Assembly: GCF_014651715.1 (NCBI RefSeq)
Contig: NZ_BMXK01000003.1
Coordinates: 186,001 to 250,000 of the forward strand
Direction of reading: 5' to 3'
Length of the DNA: 64,000 nucleotides
From: Zhihengliuella salsuginis
GTDB lineage: Bacteria; Actinomycetota; Actinomycetes; Actinomycetales; Micrococcaceae
A program made the translations under genes and the position numbers. This document shows, in pieces, positions 16,568-26,553 of this stretch. The notes beneath the pieces are model-generated. The model was not told the DNA's origin. It ran no database searches and saw nothing but the letters and a program-made list of their open reading frames with translations. Every line of letters begins with the position of its first letter. Within the stretch, counting starts at the first letter, position 1.

Positions 16568-17680
16568 TCAGAAGAGCGCGATGACGCCCTGGCGGTCGGG
16601 CTTGCCGGAGGCCAGCCGCGGCAGCAGGTCGACGCGACGCCACCGCTTCGGGACGGCGGGGGCGCCGAGCTCGTCGCGCACGCGCCGGCCGAGCTCGGCG
16701 GGGTCGGCCCCGCCCGTGTAGGCGCACGCGACGGCGGCGCCCCACTCCGCGTCCGGGACCCCGACGACCAGTGCGTCCCCGGTGTCCGGGGCGGCCTCGA
16801 CGACGCGCTGGACCGCGGCCGCGGAGACCTTCACGCCGCCGGTGATGACGACGTCGTCGACCCGGCCCTCGACGTCGACCAGGCCGCCGTCGGTGTCGAA
16901 GGAGCCGACGTCGTCGGTGAGGAACCAGCGTTCCCCGGTCGTGTCGGTGCTGAAGTGGGTGTTCGTCAGCCCGGGGTCGCCGATGTACCCGGCGGCGACC
17001 ATCGGCCCGCCGAGGGAGAGCCGGCCGTTCTCGGCGCGCACCTGCACGCCGGGCAGCGGGACGCCGTCGTACACGCAGCCGCCGCAGGTCTCGCTCATGC
17101 CGTAGGTCAGACGCACCTGGAGGCCGTGCTTCGCGGCCTCGGCGCGGACCGCGTCGGGGGTGCGGCCGCCGCCGACGAGGATCGCGTCGAACCGCTTGAG
17201 CACGGCGAGCGTCGCCTCGTCCGGGTCGGTCAGGAGGCGCTGGAGCTGGGTCGGAACCAGCGAGGTGAGGCGGACCCGGTCGGTCATCGCGGACGCGGCC
17301 GCGGTGAACGCGGCGGGGGTGAACGGCTGGTCGACGTCGAGCCCCACGGGTGCGGTGCCGGCGAACAGGCTGCGCGTGAGGACGGAGACGCCCGCGACGT
17401 AGTGCGTCGGGAGCGCGAGCAGCCACTGCCCGTCCGCGCGCAGGTGCATGGCCGTCGCCTCGGCCGAGGCGGCGAGCGCCTCAACGGTGAGCGCCGTGCG
17501 CTTCGGCGTCCCGCTGGACCCGGAGGTGCGGATGACGACGGCGGTGCCCTCGGGGCCGTCCTCCGGGTGCGCCACGAGAGGGTCCCCGGCGAGCCCGGAA
17601 TCGACGGGTTCGACCGCCGGCCCCTCGTCGAGGGCGTCGGCCAGCTGGGAGTACAGGGACTGCAGGGGAGCGGAGAGCAA
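16568..17680 (-). CDS. menE: o-Succinylbenzoate-CoA ligase (short MenE)
   Basis: This 370-residue ANL-superfamily adenylating enzyme activates o-succinylbenzoate with ATP and CoA. The P-loop-like motif VVIRTSGSSGTPKRTAL is at residues 48-64. Further motifs are YGMSETCGG, the hinge VDVEGRVDDVVITGGVK and a C-terminal Lys within ASGKPDRQGV. It is shorter than typical MenE (about 450-500 residues) because the N-terminal region is reduced, as is usual for actinobacterial copies. It starts with TTG 6 nt after the menB stop and is translated in the same operon. Confidence 0.92.
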   Translation of the reverse strand: MLSAPLQSLYSQLADALDEGPAVEPVDSGLAGDPLVAHPEDGPEGTAVVIRTSGSSGTPKRTALTVEALAASAEATAMHLRADGQWLLALPTHYVAGVSVLTRSLFAGTAPVGLDVDQPFTPAAFTAAASAMTDRVRLTSLVPTQLQRLLTDPDEATLAVLKRFDAILVGGGRTPDAVRAEAAKHGLQVRLTYGMSETCGGCVYDGVPLPGVQVRAENGRLSLGGPMVAAGYIGDPGLTNTHFSTDTTGERWFLTDDVGSFDTDGGLVDVEGRVDDVVITGGVKVSAAAVQRVVEAAPDTGDALVVGVPDAEWGAAVACAYTGGADPAELGRRVRDELGAPAVPKRWRRVDLLPRLASGKPDRQGVIALF

Positions 17681-17686
17681 GAGGCC

Positions 17687-18646
<960 letters not shown>

Positions 18647-18873
18647 GATCCGAGTCTATCGCCCGCGTCCACGCGCGCCACGGCTCGGCGGCTGCTGCTT
18701 TCGGCGAGCGCTTCCGTGTGAGTTGCGTCTCGTGCCCACGGGTGCGGGTGGCGTGATCCCGGGCATCCGGCAGGGTGTCCCGCCTCACGGGTGTCTGGGA
18801 CGTTCCCTACACTGAAATGTCGCGATCTGCGACCTTCTTTACGAATTTGGCTCTACCATCCCAAGGAGTCAGT

Positions 18874-20361
18874 GTGTCCACGAACACCCGAGAGTCCGCG
18901 CCGAACGGTGCAGACCAGCACGACGGCGGCAACGGTGCCGCCTCGAACCTGACGAGCGAGGGCTACCAGAAGTCCCTCTCCCGCCGCCACGTCCAGATGA
19001 TCGCCATGGGCGGCGCCATCGGCGTCGGCCTCTTCATGGGCGCCGGCGGCCGGCTGGCCTCGACCGGCCCGGCACTGGTCTTCTCCTACGCCCTGGCCGG
19101 ATTGATCGCCTACTTCCTGATGCGGGCCCTCGGCGAGCTGATCATGTACCGCCAGACCTCCGGGTCGTTCGTCAGCTACGCCGGCGAGCTCTTCGGGCCC
19201 AAGGGCGCGTTCGTCTCCGGGTGGATGTACGTCCTGAACTGGGTCATGACCGGCATCGCCGAGCTCATCGCGATCGGCCTGTACTTCCAGTTCTTCTTCC
19301 CGAACGTCTCCGTCGAGGTCTCCGCACTCTGCGCTCTCGTCCTGCTGGTGGCGGTGAACCTCTTCAGCGCCAAGGCGTTCGGCGAGGTCGAGTTCTGGGC
19401 CTCGTTCCTCAAGGTCGCCGCGATCCTGCTCTTCCTCGCGACCGGCACCGTCCTCGTCATCATGAACGCCCAGGTCGGCGAGACGCAGGCCTCGGTCGGG
19501 AACCTCTTCGCCGCCGACGGCGGCATGTTCCCGGCCGGCTTCCTCGTCTCCATCCTGGTGCTCAACGCGGTCATCTTCGCCTACAACGGTGTGGAGCTCG
19601 TCGGGATCACGGCCGGCGAGATGAAGAACCCGGAACGCGAAGTCCCCAAGGCGATCCGCGCCGTCGTCGTGCGCATCGTGGTGTTCTACATCGGCTCCGT
19701 CCTGCTGCTGGCGATGCTGCTGCCCTCGGACCAGTACAAGGCGGGCGAGAGCCCGTTCGTGACCGTGTTCGCGCAGCTGGGCGTCGGCTGGATCGGCGAC
19801 GTCATGAACTTCGTGGTGATCGTCGCCGCGCTGAGCTCCTGCAACTCGGGTCTCTACTCGCTGGGGCGCGTCTTCCGCACCATGGCGAACAACGGCCACG
19901 CCCCGTCGTGGCTCACCCGCATGAGCAGCCGTCACGTCCCGTTCGTCGCGATCTTGACCGTCGGCGCCGTCTACCTGGTCGGCATCCTGGTCAACATCTG
20001 GCTCGGCGGAACCTACGCGTTCGACCTCGCCCTGAACACGGCCTCGATCGGCGTGCTGTTCACGTGGTCGACGATCTTCGCGTGCCAGATCATGCTGCGC
20101 CGGCAGAAGGGCCGCGTCTCGAAGCTGCCGATGGCCGGATCGCCGTGGACCAGCTGGGCGGGCCTCATCTCCCTGACGGTGATCGGGTTCCTGATCAGCT
20201 TCGACACCATGGTCGACCCGAACACGGGCGAGGTCTTCCGACTGGGCCTCTACACGATCTGCTGCGTGCCGATCATGGCCGTCGCCCTCTGGCTGGGTTG
20301 GCGCAAGGTGCGCCGCAACGCGACCGCCGCGGGCCTGGAGAACGAGCGCATCGACGCCTGA
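18874..20361 (+). CDS. APC-family amino-acid permease
   Basis: This 495-residue carrier has twelve predicted helices. It shows the AAT-family signature near helix 1 (MIAMGGAIGVGLFMGAG) and a substrate-site segment in VFAYNGVELVGITAGEMKNP. It resembles proton-coupled permeases for GABA, proline, aromatic or D-amino acids, but specificity cannot be read. AAGGAG at 18863-18868 supports the GTG at 18874. An upstream in-frame ATG (18817) lacks a ribosome site. The 227-bp upstream gap has a weak -10-like TACACT at 18808-18813. No terminator is obvious downstream. Confidence 0.88.
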   Translation: MSTNTRESAPNGADQHDGGNGAASNLTSEGYQKSLSRRHVQMIAMGGAIGVGLFMGAGGRLASTGPALVFSYALAGLIAYFLMRALGELIMYRQTSGSFVSYAGELFGPKGAFVSGWMYVLNWVMTGIAELIAIGLYFQFFFPNVSVEVSALCALVLLVAVNLFSAKAFGEVEFWASFLKVAAILLFLATGTVLVIMNAQVGETQASVGNLFAADGGMFPAGFLVSILVLNAVIFAYNGVELVGITAGEMKNPEREVPKAIRAVVVRIVVFYIGSVLLLAMLLPSDQYKAGESPFVTVFAQLGVGWIGDVMNFVVIVAALSSCNSGLYSLGRVFRTMANNGHAPSWLTRMSSRHVPFVAILTVGAVYLVGILVNIWLGGTYAFDLALNTASIGVLFTWSTIFACQIMLRRQKGRVSKLPMAGSPWTSWAGLISLTVIGFLISFDTMVDPNTGEVFRLGLYTICCVPIMAVALWLGWRKVRRNATAAGLENERIDA

Positions 20362-20437
20362 TGAGGTCTTGGCCGGTGGCCGGCAGCACGGCCGCGTCCA
20401 GGGGGTCGTTGCCATGCGCGACGCAGGGAGCTCGGCC

Positions 20438-20887
20438 CTACGCGATGCAGAATTCGTTGCCCTCCGGGTCGGCGAGCGTGTGCCACGCGAACGGGCCCTG
20501 CGTCTCGCTGTAGAGGAACGTCGCCCCGCGGGCGACGAGCCGGTCCCGGATCTCGTCGCGGGCCTGCTCCGTCGGTGCGACGGGGCTCGAGCCATCGCCG
20601 AAGTACGCATCGAGGTGCATCCGGTTCTTGGTGGTTTTCGGTTCGGGGACCAACTGGAAGAGCATCCGGCCCGGCCCGTCCGGTTCGCGGATGACTCCCA
20701 TCTCCCGCCAGACGAGCTGCCCACGGAACTCTCGGGTGTCGGCCTCGGTCGCGTAGCCGTCGTCGATCATCTTGCGGATGAAGTTCTCGTCGGTGGGCTC
20801 GACCTCCCACTCCAGGGTTTCGGCCCACCACGCGGCGAGCTCGTGCGGGTCGGCGGCGTCGAGCACGATTTGGATCGTGGGTCTCAT
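20438..20887 (-). CDS. VOC-superfamily glyoxalase-like protein
   Basis: This 149-residue protein has two beta-alpha-beta-beta-beta modules, beginning PTIQIVLDAADPHELAAWW and ending FAWHTLADPEGNEFCIA. This is the glyoxalase/bleomycin-resistance (VOC) fold, subgroup Glyoxalase_6. Possible metal residues include the His in KNRMHLDAYF and the Glu of EGNEFC. The substrate is unknown. The start is taken as the ATG immediately before the first strand. It is convergent with the permease gene and divergent from the thiolase operon. Confidence 0.83.
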   Translation of the reverse strand: MRPTIQIVLDAADPHELAAWWAETLEWEVEPTDENFIRKMIDDGYATEADTREFRGQLVWREMGVIREPDGPGRMLFQLVPEPKTTKNRMHLDAYFGDGSSPVAPTEQARDEIRDRLVARGATFLYSETQGPFAWHTLADPEGNEFCIA

Positions 20888-21031
20888 ATCCACAAGATAG
20901 GTCCGGCGCCGCACCGTGGCAAGGGTTCCGTGCCGACTGTGCTGGGCGACGACTCGCGGCGCGGGTGGCGTCGTCGTGTGCGCTGGACGGCTGCGCTCAG
21001 TGCTTGACCGGTGTCGTGACGAGTGACACTA

Positions 21032-21053
21032 TTAGTGAACGAACGGTCAGTAA
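21032..21053. promoter_or_regulatory. PaaR-type operator upstream of thiolase operon
   Basis: This is an imperfect 22-bp palindrome with left half TTAGTGAACG, centre AA and right half CGGTCAGTAA, symmetric at 16 of 22 positions. Read on the minus strand it matches the site before paaZ (56701-56722) at 19 of 22 positions. It lies 54 bp before the thiolase ATG. The form TTAnTGAnCGnnCGnTCAnTAA has the spacing expected of a TetR-family PaaR operator. Confidence 0.78.
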
Positions 21054-21106
21054 GTCACGCGCGGCGCGGCTCGATGATGAGCGTCGCGAACGCCGAAGGA
21101 GCACTC

Positions 21107-22327
21107 ATGGCAGAAGCATTCTTGGTGGGCGGTGCCCGCACCCCCGTGGGCCGGTACGGCGGGGCCCTCAGCTCCGTGCGCCCCGACGACCTCGCCGCAC
21201 TCACGGTGCGCGCCGCCGTCGAGCGGGCCGGCGTCGACCCGGAGCTCGTCGACGAGGTGATCCTCGGCAACGCCAATGGCGCCGGCGAGGAGAACCGCAA
21301 CGTCGCCCGCATGGCCTGGCTGCTCGCCGGCTACCCGGACTCCGTCCCCGGCATCACGGTCAACCGCCTCTGCGCGTCCGGCATGTCCGCCATCACCATG
21401 GCCCAGCACATGGTCGCCGCGGGCGCGGCCGACATCGTGGTCGCCGGCGGCGTCGAGTCGATGTCCCGCGCCCCCTGGGTGATGGAGAAGCCGACGACGG
21501 CGTTCGCCAAGCCCGGCGCCTCCTACGACACGTCGATCGGGTGGCGCTTCCCCAACCCCGAGTTCCTCTCCGGCGAGCTCTCCCGCGACGGCAAGGCCAC
21601 CTACTCCATGCCGGAGACGGCGGAGGAGGTCGCCCGCGTCTTCGGCACCAGCCGCGAGGACTGCGACGCGTTCGCGGCCCGCTCCCACGAGCGCGCGCTT
21701 GCAGCGATCGAGGCCGGCCGCTTCGCCGCGGAGATCGTCCCCGTCGAGGTCAAGGGCCGCAAGGGCAAGGTCACGATCGTCGACACCGACGAGGGCCCGC
21801 GCCCCGGAACCACCGCCGACGTGCTCGCCGGCCTGCGCCCCGTGGTCAAGGGCGGCGAAGTGGTCACCGCCGGGAACGCCTCGACCCTGAACGACGGCGC
21901 CTCCGCCGTCATCGTCGCCTCCGAGGCCGCCATCGAGAAGTACGGGCTCACCCCGCGGGCGCGCGTCGTCGGCGGGGCCTCGGCCGGACTCCCGCAGGAG
22001 ATCATGGGCGTCGGCCCGGTCCCGGCCACCCGCAAGCTCATGGACCGGACGGGCCGCTGCATCGACGAGCTCGCCGCCGTCGAGCTCAACGAGGCCTTCG
22101 CGTCCCAGTCCCTCGCCTGCGTGCGCGAGCTCGGGCTGGACGAGGGGATCGTCAACAACGACGGCGGCGCGATCTCGCTGGGTCACCCGCTCGGCTCGTC
22201 GGGTTCGCGCCTGGCGATTACGCTGCTAGGCCGGCTCGAGCGCGAGGCCGCCCCCGGCTCCCTCGGCCTGGCGACGATGTGCGTCGGCGTCGGCCAGGGC
22301 TCGGCCCTGCTGCTGGAAAGGGTCTGA
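21107..22327 (+). CDS. paaJ: Acetyl-CoA acyltransferase (thiolase, PaaJ-like)
   Basis: This 406-residue thiolase has the nucleophilic Cys in NRLCASGMSA (near residue 91), the His in GGAISLGHPLGSSGSR, and the second Cys in CVGVGQGSAL, which departs slightly from the usual CxGGGQG. It should cleave 3-oxoadipyl-CoA or a related beta-ketoacyl-CoA to release succinyl-CoA or shorter acyl-CoA plus acetyl-CoA. GAAGGAG at 21095-21101 supports the ATG. It is followed by hydratase and dehydrogenase genes on the same strand. The shared operator with paaZ is the main reason for assigning a phenylacetate role. A general beta-oxidation role remains possible. Confidence 0.85.
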   Translation: MAEAFLVGGARTPVGRYGGALSSVRPDDLAALTVRAAVERAGVDPELVDEVILGNANGAGEENRNVARMAWLLAGYPDSVPGITVNRLCASGMSAITMAQHMVAAGAADIVVAGGVESMSRAPWVMEKPTTAFAKPGASYDTSIGWRFPNPEFLSGELSRDGKATYSMPETAEEVARVFGTSREDCDAFAARSHERALAAIEAGRFAAEIVPVEVKGRKGKVTIVDTDEGPRPGTTADVLAGLRPVVKGGEVVTAGNASTLNDGASAVIVASEAAIEKYGLTPRARVVGGASAGLPQEIMGVGPVPATRKLMDRTGRCIDELAAVELNEAFASQSLACVRELGLDEGIVNNDGGAISLGHPLGSSGSRLAITLLGRLEREAAPGSLGLATMCVGVGQGSALLLERV

Positions 22328-22329
22328 CC

Positions 22330-23130
22330 ATGGCCGAATCGCTGAACGGCGACGCCTTCACCACGCTGCGCCTGACCGAGGCCGACGACCGCCTCGAGGT
22401 GCGCCTGCACCGCCCCGAGGTCCGCAACGCGATCGACCAGGCCATGGTCGACGAGCTGCACGCCGTCTGCGCGTACCTCGAGGCCAGCCCCAAGATCCTG
22501 ATCCTGGCCGGCACCTCCTCGCAGCCGCCCACCGAGGAGAACCCGAAGGGCGTCAAGGGGATCTTCGCCTCGGGCGCGGACATCGCCCAGCTGCGCGAAC
22601 GCCGTCGTGATGATGCCCTCGCCGGCATCAACTCGGGGCTCTTCGACCGTCTGGCCAAGCTGCCGATGCCCGTCATCGCGGCGCTCGACGGGTACGCGCT
22701 CGGCGGCGGCGCCGAGCTCGCCTACGCCGCCGACTTCCGCATCGGCACCCCCGAGCTGCGCATGGGCCAGCCGGAGACGGGCCTCGGCATCATGGCCGCC
22801 GCCGGCGCTACCTGGCGGCTCAAGGAGCTCGTCGGCGAGCCGCTGGCGAAGGAGATCCTGCTCGCCGGCAAGATCCTCAAGGGCGAGGACTGCTTGCGCG
22901 TCGGCCTCATCACGGACCTGGTCCCCGGCCGGGAGCTGACCGACGCCGCGCACGCCCTCGCCGACCGCATCGGCGCCCAGGACCCGCTGGCCGTGCGCCT
23001 CACCAAGTCGGTCTTCCACGCCCCGCGCGAGACCCACCCGATGATCGACACGCTCGCCCAGGGCATGCTCTTCGAGTCGGAGGAGAAGTTCCGGCGCATG
23101 CAGGACTTCCTGGACCGCAAGAAGAAGTAG
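22330..23130 (+). CDS. paaF: Enoyl-CoA hydratase/isomerase (PaaF-like)
   Basis: This 266-residue crotonase-fold protein has the oxyanion-hole segments KGIFASGADIAQL and ALDGYALGGGAELAYAADFR. The catalytic Glu candidates are in GQPETGLGIMAAAGATW. The start codon lies 2 nt after the thiolase stop. It would hydrate 2,3-dehydroadipyl-CoA in phenylacetate degradation, or generic enoyl-CoA. It is the middle gene of a three-gene paaJ-paaF-paaH set. Confidence 0.82.
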   Translation: MAESLNGDAFTTLRLTEADDRLEVRLHRPEVRNAIDQAMVDELHAVCAYLEASPKILILAGTSSQPPTEENPKGVKGIFASGADIAQLRERRRDDALAGINSGLFDRLAKLPMPVIAALDGYALGGGAELAYAADFRIGTPELRMGQPETGLGIMAAAGATWRLKELVGEPLAKEILLAGKILKGEDCLRVGLITDLVPGRELTDAAHALADRIGAQDPLAVRLTKSVFHAPRETHPMIDTLAQGMLFESEEKFRRMQDFLDRKKK

Positions 23131-23161
23131 CCGTGGCGCCGGAAACGAACGAAGGAACCCC

Positions 23162-24010
23162 ATGACAGAACAGAACCTCCCCACTCGCGTCGGCGTCCTC
23201 GGCGGCGGCCGCATGGGCGCGGGCATCGCCCACGCCTTCCTCATCAAGGGCGCCGATGTCGTCGTCGTCGAGCAGAACGACGACGCCGCCACCGCGGCGC
23301 GCGGCCGCGTGGAATCCGGCGTGGCCAAGTCGCTCGAGCGCGGCCTGCCGGACGGCGACTACCTCGACAAGCTCACTGTCAGCACCGACTACGCCGCCTT
23401 CGGCGACCGCGAGCTCGTCGTCGAGGCGGTGCCCGAGATCTGGGAGCTCAAGGTGGCCTCGCTGCGCGCCGTCGAGGAGCACCTCGGCGCCGACGCCGTG
23501 CTCGCCTCGAACACGTCGTCGATGTCCGTCTCCGCTCTGGCTGGCGAGCTGGAGCGCCCGGCGCAGTTCCTGGGCCTGCACTTCTTCAACCCGGTCCCGG
23601 CGTCGACCCTGATCGAGGTCGTCATCGGCGAGCAGACCGCTGAGGCCCACGTCGAGGCTGCCCGCGGCTGGACCGAGGCGCTCGGCAAGACGCCCGTTGT
23701 CGTCAACGACGCCCCCGGCTTCGCATCGTCGCGGCTCGGCGTGGCGATCGCGCTCGAGGCCATGCGGATGGTCGAAGAGGGCGTCGCCAGTGCCGAGGAC
23801 ATCGACAACGCCATGGTGCTCGGCTACAAGCACCCGACCGGCCCGCTGAAGACCACCGACATCGTCGGCCTGGACGTGCGCCTCGGGATCGCCGAGTACC
23901 TCGAGTCGAAGCTGGGCCCGCGCTTCGCCCCGCCGCAGATCCTGCGCGACAAGGTCGCCGCCGGCGAGCTGGGCCGCAAATCGGGGAAGGGCTTCTTCGA
24001 CTGGAGCTGA
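23162..24010 (+). CDS. paaH: 3-Hydroxyacyl-CoA dehydrogenase (PaaH-like)
   Basis: This 282-residue NAD-dependent dehydrogenase starts with the Rossmann motif VGVLGGGRMGAGIAHAF. The catalytic His-Glu pair lies in LGLHFFNPVPASTLIEVV, and the C-terminal domain ends GRKSGKGFFDWS. The length is that of stand-alone HBD enzymes. A ribosome site (GAAGGAACCCC) precedes the ATG, 31 bp after paaF. It oxidises 3-hydroxyadipyl-CoA or another 3-hydroxyacyl-CoA, completing the beta-oxidation cassette. Confidence 0.85.
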   Translation: MTEQNLPTRVGVLGGGRMGAGIAHAFLIKGADVVVVEQNDDAATAARGRVESGVAKSLERGLPDGDYLDKLTVSTDYAAFGDRELVVEAVPEIWELKVASLRAVEEHLGADAVLASNTSSMSVSALAGELERPAQFLGLHFFNPVPASTLIEVVIGEQTAEAHVEAARGWTEALGKTPVVVNDAPGFASSRLGVAIALEAMRMVEEGVASAEDIDNAMVLGYKHPTGPLKTTDIVGLDVRLGIAEYLESKLGPRFAPPQILRDKVAAGELGRKSGKGFFDWS

Positions 24011-24084
24011 CGCAGCCGAACCCGGTCTGTCCCTGCGTAACGTGCTAGGACCGTCTGAACCTGGGCATGCGGCAGAATACTGTC

Positions 24085-24678
24085 ATGACACTGTGGACCA
24101 CGCCGACCCTCTCCGGGCGCCTTGTCACCCTCGAGCCGCTGGCCGAACATCACCACGACGGGCTCGTGGACGCGGCCGGCGACGGCGAATTGTGGAACCT
24201 CTGGTACACCACTGTGCCGAGGCCCGAGGCCATGGCGGCGGAGATCGAGTCCCGCCTGGCCCGCCAGCGTAGCGGCGAGATGATGCCGTTCGTCGCGGTG
24301 GCGGCCGGAGGCCAGGTGCTGGGCATGACGACGTTCGCGAACATCGACCGCGAGTTGCCGCGCGTCGAGATCGGCTACACGTGGAACCGCGTCTCGGCCC
24401 ACGGCACGGGCACCAACGCGGAGTCCAAGCTGCTGCTGCTGACGCACGCGTTCGACACCCTCGGCTGCCCGGCCGTGGAGTTCCGGACCCACTGGATGAA
24501 CCACCAGTCGCGGCAGGCCATCGAGCGACTCGGCGCGAAGCTCGACGGCGTGCTGCGCGCGCACCGGCGGACGGCCGACGGCGCACTCCGCGACACGTGC
24601 GTCTACTCGATCGTCGAGTCCGAGTGGCCGCAGGTCAGGGCCCACCTGCGGCACCGGCTCACCCGCTACGGCGCATGA
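24085..24678 (+). CDS. GNAT-family N-acetyltransferase (RimJ/RimL-like)
   Basis: This 197-residue acetyltransferase has the RimJ/RimL pattern: an N-terminal LSGRLVTLEPLAEHHHDGLV, the core strand RVEIGYTWNRVSAHGTGTN, and FRTHWMNHQSRQAIERLGAK for acetyl-CoA binding. Substrates in this group range from ribosomal proteins to small molecules. CAGAAT (24073-24078) lies 6 nt before the ATG at 24085, which suggests a leaderless start. An ATG at 24067 is also in frame. Its stop overlaps the start of the phosphatase gene, so the two are co-translated. Confidence 0.85.
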   Translation: MTLWTTPTLSGRLVTLEPLAEHHHDGLVDAAGDGELWNLWYTTVPRPEAMAAEIESRLARQRSGEMMPFVAVAAGGQVLGMTTFANIDRELPRVEIGYTWNRVSAHGTGTNAESKLLLLTHAFDTLGCPAVEFRTHWMNHQSRQAIERLGAKLDGVLRAHRRTADGALRDTCVYSIVESEWPQVRAHLRHRLTRYGA

Positions 24679-25403
24679 CGGCCCCCGACGCGCACTCGAG
24701 CCTGCCGTGGGACGGCGCCGTCAACGCCCACCACGTCGCCGGCCGGCTGTTTCGCATGGGCCGGCGCGAGTGGCTCACCGCAGCCGGATGGCAGCACATG
24801 TACGACGACGGGGTCCGCGCCGTCGTCGACCTGCGCAACCCCGACGAACGGGTCAGGCGTCCCACGGACCCCGAGGTTCCGGCCGGACTGCTGCCGGACG
24901 TGCGCGTGCTGTCCGCTCCGACCGAGGACCAGGGCAACGCCGAGTTCATGGCCCGCGTGGGCCGATACCTGAGCGATCCCGCCTACTACGCGGTGAACGC
25001 CGAGCTGTTCCCCGAGCGGATCGCCTCAGCGTTCCGGGCGCTGGCGCAGGCGGGCGGACACGGGGGCGGCGTCGTCGTGCACTGCTCGGCCGGCCGGGAC
25101 CGGACGGGTTTGATCATCAGCCTGGCTCTGAAGTTCGCGGGCCGGACCGAACTGATCGAATCCCAGTACGCGTCGGGTCTGCGCGGCATCAACGCGTGGC
25201 ATGCGGTCAGCCCGGTCAAGCACCCGTACGAGGAACACCTGCCTGAGGAGAAGATCGGTCCGCTGCTGGCTGAGAAGCTCGAGCGGCTGCACGTGTTCCT
25301 CGCCGCGACCGACGTCGAGGCGCTGCTCCGGGCGCCGGGCGGAGACCGCTCCGCCGGGCTGAGCGACGCCGAGCTGGATGCCATCCGCCGGCTGCTGGCC
25401 TGA
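24675..25403 (+). CDS. Protein tyrosine phosphatase-like enzyme (DSP/Y_phosphatase3)
   Basis: This 242-residue phosphatase has the active-site loop VVHCSAGRDRTGLI, matching HCxxGxxRTG with Cys137 and Arg143. A conserved VVDLRNPDE segment precedes it. It belongs to the MptpB-like Y_phosphatase3 family, which can act on phosphotyrosine, phosphoserine or phosphoinositides. The ATG overlaps the GNAT stop codon (ATGA). A diverged copy of its last 52 nucleotides recurs 2 kb downstream at 27425-27476. Confidence 0.88.
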   Translation: MTAPDAHSSLPWDGAVNAHHVAGRLFRMGRREWLTAAGWQHMYDDGVRAVVDLRNPDERVRRPTDPEVPAGLLPDVRVLSAPTEDQGNAEFMARVGRYLSDPAYYAVNAELFPERIASAFRALAQAGGHGGGVVVHCSAGRDRTGLIISLALKFAGRTELIESQYASGLRGINAWHAVSPVKHPYEEHLPEEKIGPLLAEKLERLHVFLAATDVEALLRAPGGDRSAGLSDAELDAIRRLLA

Positions 25404-25470
25404 ATCGTAAGCCGACGCCCGGCCACGGGCAAGGGGTGCCCCCGCAACCGTGGGCGGGACCCGATCGGCG

Positions 25471-25484
25471 TATAATTTCGCCTG
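25471..25484 (+). promoter_or_regulatory. Perfect -10 box with leaderless GTG start
   Basis: A consensus TATAAT lies at 25471-25476, and the GTG of the downstream gene begins 7 nt later. There is no ribosome site and no recognisable -35 box 17 bp upstream. Confidence 0.6.
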
Positions 25485-26551
25485 TGGGCAACGAAGCCTC
25501 TGCGCCGGCGGCGCAGGAAGTACGTCTCTGCCGCACCGAGGACGGTTTGCGGCTGGCATGGGCGCGTCACGGTTCGGGTCCGCCGCTGCTGATCGCGTCG
25601 TGTTGGTTGAGTAATCTGCAGTATGACTGGCAGAGTCCCATATGGCGGCACTTTCTTGATTTCCTGGGCACGATTGCCACGGTCTACCGGTACGACGAGC
25701 GCGGGTTCGGCCTGTCCGATTGGGATGTCACCGATTTCAGCTTCCAGGCCAGGCTTCGTGATCTGGAGACCCTGGTAGGCAACATCGGCCTCGATCGCTT
25801 TTCGATGCTCGGGATGTCGGGAGGTTCTCCGGTAGCACTCGCCTACGCTGCCGGTCACCCGGAGAGGATCGACCGGCTCGTACTCTACGGGGCCCTGGCC
25901 AGCGGCTGCTTCGGCGATACCGACGACGAGGCGGCCGAAGCAGGTTTCGAGGCAATGATCCGTGCGGGGTGGGCGCGGCCCGAGCATTTGTTCCGCCGGG
26001 TATTCACCTCGGTCTTCATCCCCGACGCGACCGAGGAACAGATGACCTGGCTCGACGAGTTGCAGCGTGTGTCGACGTCCACCGAGAACGCCGTTGCGTC
26101 GCGCATCGCGCGCCGGAAGATAGACGTCCAGAGCCAGCTTCCGCTGATTGCCGCATCGACGCTCGTGCTCCATGCGCGTGAAGATCAGGCGGCACCCTTC
26201 GGCTGGGGGCCGGCGCTGAGCTCCGCAATTGCCGATGCGCGACTCGTGACGCTGGAGTCCAAAAACCACATCCTCCTGGCCGATGAACCGGCCTGGACGG
26301 TCTTCCAAGACGAGGTGGCGCATTTCCTGCGCACCGGAGAACCCGACAAATCAGATATCACCGCCTTGTCGGTCCGGGAGAGGGAGCTCTTGCAGCTGGC
26401 GGCCACGGGCCTCGACAATCATGCGGTCGCCGATCGTCTGACCTTGAGTGTCCGCACCGTGGAGCGGCATTTCCAGAACGTGTACTGCAAACTGGACATC
26501 TCGGGACACAGCGCACGGGCCGCCGCAGTGGCCCGCTTGCTGTCACAGTAG
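25484..26551 (+). CDS. Alpha/beta-hydrolase fused to LuxR-type HTH regulator
   Basis: This 355-residue two-domain protein has an N-terminal alpha/beta-hydrolase (residues about 10-285) and a C-terminal LuxR/FixJ DNA-binding domain (about 290-355; LSVRERELLQLAATGL and SVRTVERHFQNVYCKL). The hydrolase triad looks intact: Ser112 in GMSGGS, Asp234 in AREDQAAP and His262 in KNHILL, with the oxyanion region near ASCWLSNL. This suggests a regulator that binds or hydrolyses its own ligand. GC content in sampled lines is about 62-65 percent, below the roughly 75 percent of the paa genes upstream. It is convergent with the OsmC operon. Ligand and targets are unknown. Confidence 0.85.
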   Translation: MGNEASAPAAQEVRLCRTEDGLRLAWARHGSGPPLLIASCWLSNLQYDWQSPIWRHFLDFLGTIATVYRYDERGFGLSDWDVTDFSFQARLRDLETLVGNIGLDRFSMLGMSGGSPVALAYAAGHPERIDRLVLYGALASGCFGDTDDEAAEAGFEAMIRAGWARPEHLFRRVFTSVFIPDATEEQMTWLDELQRVSTSTENAVASRIARRKIDVQSQLPLIAASTLVLHAREDQAAPFGWGPALSSAIADARLVTLESKNHILLADEPAWTVFQDEVAHFLRTGEPDKSDITALSVRERELLQLAATGLDNHAVADRLTLSVRTVERHFQNVYCKLDISGHSARAAAVARLLSQ

Positions 26552-26553
26552 CT

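Noticed and set aside
18817-18873. Upstream ATG start for the APC permease
   Set aside because: The extra residues are unlike a permease N-terminus and there is no ribosome site, whereas AAGGAG fits the GTG at 18874.
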